A stretch of DNA of 5,222 bases from CAZXPG01 sp964643145 (GTDB taxonomy: Bacteria > Pseudomonadota > Alphaproteobacteria > Rickettsiales > Arcanibacteraceae), in the NCBI GenBank assembly GCA_964643145.1, contig CAZXPG010000078.1:1-5222 (forward strand), given 5' to 3'. Under the pieces are notes generated by a model that saw only the letters and a program-made list of their open reading frames with translations, had not been told where the DNA came from and did not search any database. Positions within the stretch are counted from its first letter, which is position 1. Every line of letters starts with the position of its first letter. The position numbers and the translations under genes were made by a program. Of this stretch, positions 1 to 5,222 are shown in pieces.

Positions 1-18
1 TATTTTTCAAATAGTTGA

Positions 19-51
19 CAGTTTTGGATAAGCGTAGCTTATCCAAAACTG
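19..51. repeat. Palindromic repeat, hairpin A, left copy
   Basis: Two perfectly complementary 15-nt arms, CAGTTTTGGATAAGC (19-33) and GCTTATCCAAAACTG (37-51), are separated by a 3-nt loop, GTA. The arm and its AGGT extension (to 55) recur in opposite orientation at 5171-5207 with 34 of 37 positions identical. TTTTCAA at 4-10 is also shared, at the same 8-nt distance. No T-tract follows on either strand, so it is not an intrinsic terminator. It is best described as a dispersed palindromic element or a small non-autonomous mobile element; the family is not identified. Confidence 0.9.
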
Positions 52-62
52 AGGTAAATGTT

Positions 63-116
63 ATAGTCTGCTCACGAACGAAGAGTTGCCTAACTCTTTA
101 TTCATGAGCGGACTAT
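63..116. repeat. Long imperfect palindrome, hairpin B, left
   Basis: The arms 63-87 and 92-116 pair almost continuously over 25 positions around the tetraloop GCCT. The outer part pairs ATAGTC with GACTAT and the inner part pairs AAGAGTT with AACTCTT. The exceptions are C75/A104 and C79/A100 (mismatches on the plus strand, G-U on the minus strand) and T69/G110 and G80/T99 (wobbles on the plus strand). It starts 11 nt after hairpin A. No U-tract follows. It probably belongs to the same composite repeat as hairpin A. Confidence 0.85.
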
Positions 117-123
117 GCGCGGC

Positions 124-161
124 ATTTTCGTGTTCCCCGCCTCATGCAGGAACACAAAAAT
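124..161. repeat. Hairpin just downstream of the gdh stop codon
   Basis: Arms 124-136 and 149-161 pair at 12 of 13 positions (GTGTTCC with GGAACAC, extended by four T-A pairs on the outside), around a 12-nt loop. The single non-pair, C129/A156, is a G-U wobble on the minus strand, the strand of the gdh mRNA. The stem begins 5 nt after the TAG. On that strand the T-run lies before the stem and the A-run after it, the reverse of an intrinsic terminator. It could protect the mRNA 3' end or pause polymerase, or simply be another dispersed palindrome. Confidence 0.75.
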
Positions 162-166
162 AACGA

Positions 167-3100
167 CTATACCGATAACAGTGAGCCTATGCGCTTAGCG
201 GCTACTACCACCATAGAGAAATCTACTGTTTCATAGGACTTCAAATCAGTAATGAAGCTATCATAACGTTCAATCTGCTTGGTGTTTTGTTTGCACCAAT
301 AGGCTAGCGGATCATCCTGTGTGGCCGCATGTTTCATTACATCCGCCGTCAGGCGCATTTGCTGGTCGTAGAGGTCATCGCGGATAGTATCAATAGATAG
401 GCGCTGCCAGTAAGTTTCCGGCGTTAACTTATTGGTACGTGAACGCAGCCAGCCAAAGCGGAAGCGGGTGCCGAGCTCAAAATAGACAGCCGCCACCGTG
501 GCAACAGGCAGTTTATCGCCTTTAGCTACCTGCACAATATCGCAGGCAGAAGCGAGTGCTTCTAGTGCGGCGATCTGGTTAGCCAGGGCTTCCGGTACGT
601 TCTGGCTGATGAAAGACTGCCGTTTTTCATTATAGGTTTCTTTGGCCGTACCCAGAAGCAGTCGGCTAATGCAGGAAGAGAGTTCCCCTATAGCCGGAGC
701 AAATGCCCCGACAATGCGCTCAACATCCAGGGGTTGTGGTGAATTACGCAGGAACCAGAAGGTGGCGCGGTGAATCAGCTTGTCTACTTCAAGGAACAGT
801 TTCACCTGGGTTTCAGCGGAAACCTGGCCATCCAGATTTTCAATTGCCACCCAGATACTCCGTAAGTCAAACGCATCGCGGGTGATGGTGTAGGCCCTGG
901 CAATATCGCAGCCTTTCAGCCCGGTATCTGCACGCGTTAAGTGGAAGAAAGTGCTACCTACCCGATTTACCATGCTGTTTGTCACAAACGTTGCGATAAT
1001 TTCACGACGTAGCGGGTGGCTGGCAATGGCTTCTGCAAACCGCTCACGCATGGCAACCGGGAAATATAGTAGCAGGTCATTGTAGAAATAAGGTTCATCC
1101 GGCAGGGATGAATCAAGCAGATCGCTATAAATTGCCAGCTTGCTATACGCAAGGAGTACGGCCAGTTCTGGGCGCGCTAGCCCTTCTTTTGCCACAATAC
1201 GGCGAGAAATCTCGGCATCTGTTGGCAGGAACTCAATGCGTGGGTCAAGCACATGCGCCTGTTCCAGGATGTGCATCAACCGTTGTTGCATTTCAAGCAG
1301 GTTATTGCCTTGCATTTGTGCAATAGTGAGTGCCTGGGTTTGCAGGGTGTTATCACGCAGCACTAATGCTGCCACTTCGTCGGTCATCTGCTCAAGCAGG
1401 CTGTTGCGCTCTGCGTCTTGCAATGTACCATTTTCAATGGCTTGTCCTAAGGCAATTTTGATATTTACCTCATGGTCGGAACAATCCACTCCGGCAGAAT
1501 TATCAATCGCATCGGTATTAATACGGCCACCTAAGCGGGCATATTCAATACGGCCGCGCTGGGTGAAGCCTAAATTGCCACCTTCGCCCACGACTTTTGC
1601 CCGTAATTCATCCCCGTTAATACGGATAGCATCATTGGCCTTATCGCCTACATCCTCATTGGTTTCATCCATGGCTTTAACATAGGTGCCGATACCGCCG
1701 TTCCATAGTAGGTCAACTGGTGCTTTCAAGATCAGTTGTATCAAGGCTTCCGGCGTGGCGGCATCTTGCGTTACGCCTAAGCATTGCTGCACTTCTGCTG
1801 AAAGTGGGATAGATTTAGCCTTGCGCTCAAACACGCCACCACCGGCAGAAATCAGCTCCTGGTTATAATCCGTCCAGCTAGAGCGGGGCAGATTGAATAA
1901 GCGTTTGCGTTCTTCAAAACTTGCGGCACTATTTGGGTTGGGGTCAAGAAAAATATGCATGTGGTTAAAGGCGGCAACCAGCTTGATGTGCGGGGAAAGC
2001 AGCATCCCATTGCCAAACACGTCGCCGGACATATCGCCAATCCCGATCACGGAAAAATCGGTAGTGCGTGTATCAATGCCTTGCTCACGGAAGTGACGCT
2101 CGACAGAAATCCAGGCGCCACGGGCGGTAATACCCATTTTTTTATGGTCATAACCCGCCGAACCACCGGAAGCGAACGCATCGCCCAGCCAGAAATTATA
2201 TTCTTTGGAAATGCTGTTGGCAATATCAGAGAAGGTGGCCGTGCCTTTATCGGCAGCAACCACCAGATAAGGGTCATCGCCATCCTGGCGTACCACCTGC
2301 GAAGGTGGTATTATTTTGCCATCAATAATATTATCCGTAATATCCAGTAGCCCACGCAGGAATGTTTTGTAACATTCAATCCCTTCCTGCATAAAGAGAT
2401 CACGCCCCTGGTCAGGTGTTACTTGTTTCACCACAAAACCGCCTTTGGAGCCTACCGGTACAATGACCGAGTTTTTGGCCATCTGTGCTTTCATCAACCC
2501 TAATACTTCGGTGCGGAAATCCTCGCTGCGGTCAGACCAGCGCAAACCACCACGTGCTACCTTGCCGCCACGCAGATGAATGCCTTCCACACGGGCGGAA
2601 TAGACAAAAATTTCAGCATATGGGCGGGGGAGAGGAAGGTCGGGAACACGAGAAGAATCAAATTTGAATGAAACATACGGCTTATGCTGGTTATTGCTAT
2701 CGGTTTGGAAATAGTTGGTGCGGAGCATAGCCATGATTAGATCGTAGAAACGACGGATAACCCTATCCTCTGCACTGCTGACTACCTGCATTAACGCTTC
2801 TTCAATGGTTCGGCTGATAAACGTTACCGTTTCTTCACGCGCTTCTGCTTGCGCCGGATCAAAACGTGCGTGGAATAGTTCCACAATCTTATGGGAAAGA
2901 AGCGGGTGCTTGGCCAGCACGTCTTCCATATAGCTCTGGCTGTAGGTGAAGCCGGTCTGGCGCAGATATTTAGCGCAGGCGCGTAGTACTACCACCTGTC
3001 GCCAGGAAAGTGCAGCCAGCACTATCAGTTTGTTGAAGCCATCATTTTGGATAGATTTGGCCCATATGGCAGAAAGCGCATCTTCTACCAGCGTTTTGAT

Positions 3101-4972
3101 GTCGTTCAGTTCGGGGCTGCTACTAGCTGAAGGAGTCAGTTGGAAATGCTGAATCCAGACAGTGCTCGGTTGCTCATTCCGTACAATCTGGAAGCTATGT
3201 TCATCAATGGCACTAAAGCCCATATTTTCTAGCACAGGCATAATATCAGATAATAACAACTGATTTTCTGGGCTGTAGATTTTTAGGTGGAAGAGAGTGT
3301 CGCGGTCAGTTTCCATCCGGTAGAGGTCAAATACCAGTCTATTCGTGCGCAGTGCTTCTTCAGTTTTTTGTACGTCACGAAGGGCAGCAGTTTCCGCTGG
3401 AAAGCGGTCTTTATAAGCTGCCGAGAATGCATCACGGAAACTGTAGAACAGGCGTTCGCCTTCATTTTCACCTAAAGTTTTGACCAGGCTGGAACGTAGA
3501 CCATCACTCCACTCGCTGCTGATTTTTTCCAGTTCCGCTTCAATAGTCGCAAGGTCAAGTGCCGTATCGGGGGAAGTGCCAGTGTTAATAATAACATGCA
3601 GGCGTGCCAACCGTGTATCACTCACTTGAATATAGTGGTTGGCAACAGTGCCGGTAAAATGCTCTTGCAGGATATTCTGGATTTTTTCACTCAGTGAGGC
3701 ACTGAACCGTTCACGCGGGATGAAAACAATACAGCTGATAAAGCGGCCGGAATTATCACGGCGGGCAAAAAGCTGAGTACGTGGGCGAATATACAGTGCA
3801 TAAATATTCATGCAGGTGTCAAAAAGTTCATCTTCTGACATTTGCAGCAGTTCATCGCGTGGGAAGGCTTCAATAATGCTGATTAATTCTTTATGGCTGT
3901 AGCTGGCCGGAGCAAAGCCGGAGCGTTTCAGCACAGACTGGATTTTTTTATGGATAATAGGAATAAGGGTAGCACTTTGGTAATAGACGCTGGAAGTGAA
4001 CAAGCCAAAGAAACGCTGCTCTTTCAGAATGCGCCCTTCTTTATCTACCACCCGTATGGCGATATAATCGAGATAAACCGGGCGATGAATGGTGGAGAGG
4101 CGGTTTAACTTGCCTACTTCCACCAGTTGGGTGGTTTTTGCAGGCAATTTTCCTTCTGGCCGGAAGATAGGGTCGTTATTCTTCACGATGCCCAGCTCAG
4201 AACCGGCTACTACCGAAACGTCACCTTTTTCATTAAAAATGGTAGAAATGCTTCCCAGGAAAACAAAATTGTCATTACCGAGCCAAGTGAGGAAGTCGCG
4301 CACTTCATCATAATCCACCCCTTCCAGCACCGCATTCTGGCTAGTGTAAGAGGCGGCGGTTTCCTGTAGGCGCTCTAATGTTGGGTGCCAGTCTTTTACG
4401 GCCATCCTGACATTAGACAGCACTTCTTTCAGGCTGTTTTCCAGTGTGTTAAACAGCGCTTCATCCGTAATACGGGAGATTTGCAGATGCATAACCGATT
4501 CACGTGCAATACCTGGTTTTTCTTCGTCATTTTTTAGCAATTCCAGCAACATGCCTTCTTCATCACGCCGCACTTTAAGGACAGGGTGGATAATCTGGTA
4601 AATCTTTATGCCCTGACGGTTTAATTCCGCCATAATAGAATCGACCAGAAACGGCATATCATCATTGAGTATTTCAATAATGCTGTAACGTGTTTCTGCC
4701 TCTCCTTTAGGAGTATAGAGGCGGAGTGCAGGCTGGCCTAAAGTGCGGCTCTGGATGAAGGCAAACAATTCTTTGGCAATATGCTGCCAGCTTTTGGCAT
4801 TGCCTTCTGAAAGTTCAGTAAGCGGCACATGCGCGTAAAGCTGCTCGATAAAACTAGATAAGGCTGGCGGGGATGAGGGAAGGGACTGGTCAATAATATC
4901 CTGGATAAAGGCAGTATTGGCTGCATGGTGTTGTGAGGAGGTGAGCGTGTGTGTAGTGGTTGGCGTACCCAT
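167..4972 (-). CDS. gdhB: NAD-specific glutamate dehydrogenase, large (GDH180) class
   Basis: Catalyses oxidative deamination of L-glutamate with NAD+ to 2-oxoglutarate, ammonia and NADH; a cytosolic, normally homo-oligomeric catabolic enzyme. At 1601 aa it has the usual length of the class and no frameshift. Residues ~1-640 form the regulatory half: an ACT-like region with LNDDMPFLVDS (102-112), a second with RPRTQLFARRD and VFIPRERF (396-423), and a third around 560-600. The catalytic domain spans ~720-1220: RGGKVARGGLRWSDR (801-815), VPVGSKGGF with the expected catalytic Lys843, DKGTATFSD (908-916), the NAD-binding GIGDMSGDVFGNG (977-989), WNGGIGTYVK (1090-1099) and DNSAGVDCSDHEVNIK (1157-1172). 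A helical C-terminal domain follows. ATG at 4972 is the only plausible start, because an in-frame TAA lies at 4982-4984, three codons upstream; the stop is TAG. It appears monocistronic. The family call is near certain; the gene symbol follows common usage (gdh2 is also used). Confidence 0.97.
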   Translation of the reverse strand: MGTPTTTHTLTSSQHHAANTAFIQDIIDQSLPSSPPALSSFIEQLYAHVPLTELSEGNAKSWQHIAKELFAFIQSRTLGQPALRLYTPKGEAETRYSIIEILNDDMPFLVDSIMAELNRQGIKIYQIIHPVLKVRRDEEGMLLELLKNDEEKPGIARESVMHLQISRITDEALFNTLENSLKEVLSNVRMAVKDWHPTLERLQETAASYTSQNAVLEGVDYDEVRDFLTWLGNDNFVFLGSISTIFNEKGDVSVVAGSELGIVKNNDPIFRPEGKLPAKTTQLVEVGKLNRLSTIHRPVYLDYIAIRVVDKEGRILKEQRFFGLFTSSVYYQSATLIPIIHKKIQSVLKRSGFAPASYSHKELISIIEAFPRDELLQMSEDELFDTCMNIYALYIRPRTQLFARRDNSGRFISCIVFIPRERFSASLSEKIQNILQEHFTGTVANHYIQVSDTRLARLHVIINTGTSPDTALDLATIEAELEKISSEWSDGLRSSLVKTLGENEGERLFYSFRDAFSAAYKDRFPAETAALRDVQKTEEALRTNRLVFDLYRMETDRDTLFHLKIYSPENQLLLSDIMPVLENMGFSAIDEHSFQIVRNEQPSTVWIQHFQLTPSASSSPELNDIKTLVEDALSAIWAKSIQNDGFNKLIVLAALSWRQVVVLRACAKYLRQTGFTYSQSYMEDVLAKHPLLSHKIVELFHARFDPAQAEAREETVTFISRTIEEALMQVVSSAEDRVIRRFYDLIMAMLRTNYFQTDSNNQHKPYVSFKFDSSRVPDLPLPRPYAEIFVYSARVEGIHLRGGKVARGGLRWSDRSEDFRTEVLGLMKAQMAKNSVIVPVGSKGGFVVKQVTPDQGRDLFMQEGIECYKTFLRGLLDITDNIIDGKIIPPSQVVRQDGDDPYLVVAADKGTATFSDIANSISKEYNFWLGDAFASGGSAGYDHKKMGITARGAWISVERHFREQGIDTRTTDFSVIGIGDMSGDVFGNGMLLSPHIKLVAAFNHMHIFLDPNPNSAASFEERKRLFNLPRSSWTDYNQELISAGGGVFERKAKSIPLSAEVQQCLGVTQDAATPEALIQLILKAPVDLLWNGGIGTYVKAMDETNEDVGDKANDAIRINGDELRAKVVGEGGNLGFTQRGRIEYARLGGRINTDAIDNSAGVDCSDHEVNIKIALGQAIENGTLQDAERNSLLEQMTDEVAALVLRDNTLQTQALTIAQMQGNNLLEMQQRLMHILEQAHVLDPRIEFLPTDAEISRRIVAKEGLARPELAVLLAYSKLAIYSDLLDSSLPDEPYFYNDLLLYFPVAMRERFAEAIASHPLRREIIATFVTNSMVNRVGSTFFHLTRADTGLKGCDIARAYTITRDAFDLRSIWVAIENLDGQVSAETQVKLFLEVDKLIHRATFWFLRNSPQPLDVERIVGAFAPAIGELSSCISRLLLGTAKETYNEKRQSFISQNVPEALANQIAALEALASACDIVQVAKGDKLPVATVAAVYFELGTRFRFGWLRSRTNKLTPETYWQRLSIDTIRDDLYDQQMRLTADVMKHAATQDDPLAYWCKQNTKQIERYDSFITDLKSYETVDFSMVVVAAKRIGSLLSV

Positions 4973-4984
4973 AATAATATATTA

Positions 4985-4990
4985 TCCCGT
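4985..4990 (-). promoter_or_regulatory. Weak, distant ribosome binding site of gdh
   Basis: The only purine-rich match to a Shine-Dalgarno sequence upstream of the start is ACGGGA, with 12 nt of pure A/T between it and the ATG. This is longer than the usual 5-9 nt and lacks GGAGG. The start is still fixed by the upstream in-frame stop, so translation initiation is probably weak or relies on the unstructured A/T spacer. Confidence 0.4.
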
Positions 4991-5017
4991 TTGATTTAAG
5001 TAGCTTATGGCACTATA

Positions 5018-5027
5018 GCAATATTGC
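5018..5027. other. 10-bp perfect palindrome in the gdh leader
   Basis: GCAATATTGC is perfectly self-complementary with no loop and lies within the predicted 5' leader, about 40 nt downstream of the proposed -10 box. An overlapping ATTGCAAT (5024-5031) is also a palindrome. The position would suit a repressor operator, but a 10-bp palindrome in AT-rich DNA can arise by chance. No regulator is recognised. Confidence 0.2.
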
Positions 5028-5066
5028 AATGCACAATGATGTTATGCTTTTACTATATTCGTGTAT

Positions 5067-5095
5067 AAAATATTAGCGTTAAGAAGTCTAGTCAA
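5067..5095 (-). promoter_or_regulatory. Probable sigma70-type promoter of gdh
   Basis: On the minus strand, TTGACT (5095-5090, 5 of 6 matches to the -35 consensus) is followed after exactly 17 nt by TATTTT (5072-5067, 4 of 6 matches to -10). Transcription would start near 5060, giving a leader of roughly 88 nt before the ATG. It lies in the AT-rich stretch between hairpin B and the gene. The boxes and spacing are read directly; activity is inferred. Other TATAGT boxes nearby (5012-5017, 5052-5057) have no good -35 partner at 16-18 nt. Confidence 0.5.
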
Positions 5096-5118
5096 AGATG
5101 CGGGAGAAAAACAAAGCT

Positions 5119-5170
5119 TATAGTCATTCCAAATAACTTTCCTATAAGGAAGTTATTTAGACATACTATA
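5119..5170. repeat. Imperfect palindrome, hairpin B, right
   Basis: Outer arms TATAGT (5119-5124) and ACTATA (5165-5170) enclose a poorly paired stretch. Inside this lies a perfect 9-bp stem, AAATAACTT (5131-5139) with AAGTTATTT (5150-5158), which can extend by CC/GG past a bulged T5140. The motif TAGTCATTCC (5121-5130) resembles the GTCATTCC palindromes common in some alphaproteobacterial genomes (recalled, not searched). It sits inward of hairpin A exactly as the left hairpin B does, and shares the TATAGT boundary but not the interior. Confidence 0.75.
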
Positions 5171-5174
5171 ACCT

Positions 5175-5207
5175 CAGTTTTGGATAAGCTTTGCTTATCA
5201 AAAACTG
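5175..5207. repeat. Palindromic repeat, hairpin A, right copy
   Basis: Arms CAGTTTTGGATAAGC (5175-5189) and GCTTATCAAAAACTG (5193-5207) pair at 14 of 15 positions around a TTT loop; the only mismatch is G5182/A5200. It is the inverted second copy of the element at 19-51. The shared block continues through AGGT (ACCT at 5171-5174 on the plus strand) and, after 8 unrelated bases on the other side, through TTTTCAA (TTGAAAA at 5216-5222). No T-tract is adjacent. Confidence 0.88.
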
Positions 5208-5222
5208 GCATGTTATTGAAAA

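Noticed and set aside
19..161. Hairpins read as rho-independent terminators
   Set aside because: None is followed by a T-tract on either strand, and the A/T tails are part of the stems or in the wrong order.
1140..1685. Plus-strand open frame of 181 codons antisense to gdh
   Set aside because: It lies wholly inside the conserved catalytic and C-terminal coding region on the opposite strand. Its Ser/Arg/Ala-rich product shows no recognisable domain, and no good ribosome site was seen. It is a codon-bias shadow.
2137..2143. Run of seven A on the coding strand in the HKKM motif, a possible slippage or frameshift site
   Set aside because: The reading frame continues correctly on both sides, the run is not phased as a canonical slippery heptamer, and the encoded HKKMG is a conserved family motif. 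It is explained by the protein sequence.
1955..2350. Plus-strand open frame of 131 codons antisense to gdh
   Set aside because: It overlaps the most conserved part of the GDH catalytic domain in antisense and shows no recognisable motifs. It is a shadow frame.
5036..5068. Ten-residue plus-strand open frame in the gdh upstream region
   Set aside because: It is too short, has no clear ribosome site, and overlaps the predicted gdh promoter and leader.
1..5222. A composite transposon or insertion sequence carrying gdh
   Set aside because: No transposase or recombinase is encoded and no convincing target-site duplication is visible. The inverted flanking repeats alone do not establish it, so they are reported only as repeats.
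1..5222. CRISPR array, tRNA or rRNA genes
   Set aside because: There are no regularly spaced direct repeats, no cloverleaf with TTCGA-type arms and no rRNA-like stretch in either flank, and the rest is coding.

Overview
The window holds one long, intact gene on the minus strand (167-4972, 1601 aa). It encodes a large NAD-specific glutamate dehydrogenase of the ~180 kDa class (GDH180). Two short intergenic flanks, 166 nt and 250 nt, are packed with palindromic DNA. No other protein-coding gene, tRNA, rRNA, CRISPR array or transposase gene can be supported.

Organism: most likely a bacterium, probably an alphaproteobacterium, because this GDH class is typical of Proteobacteria and Actinobacteria. 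Coding G+C is near 48% in a hand-counted 60-nt sample. The 5' flank is AT-rich, about 31% G+C over 5001-5160. Small dispersed palindromes, including a GTCATTCC/GGAATGAC-type motif, resemble those scattered through genomes of the Rickettsiales/Holosporales type. That taxonomic placement is inference from memory and only moderately sure.

Layout from left to right: a 15-bp perfect hairpin (19-51, 'hairpin A'); a long imperfect hairpin (63-116, 'hairpin B'); a third hairpin (124-161) that ends 5 nt past the gdh stop codon; the gdh gene (167-4972, minus); its leader and probable promoter (4973-5095); another B-type hairpin (5119-5170); and a second copy of hairpin A (5175-5207) in the opposite orientation. 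The A copies share 34 of 37 positions, plus a 7-base block at the same 8-nt spacing. The gdh transcription unit is therefore bracketed by an inverted pair of composite palindromic repeats.

Function: the enzyme converts L-glutamate to 2-oxoglutarate and ammonia with NAD+, feeding amino-acid carbon into the TCA cycle. It appears to be transcribed alone from its own promoter. The most interesting non-coding signal is the modular repeat: a conserved hairpin A, an AGGT joint, then a TATAGT-bounded hairpin whose interior differs completely between the two copies. None of the hairpins carries the U-tract of an intrinsic terminator.
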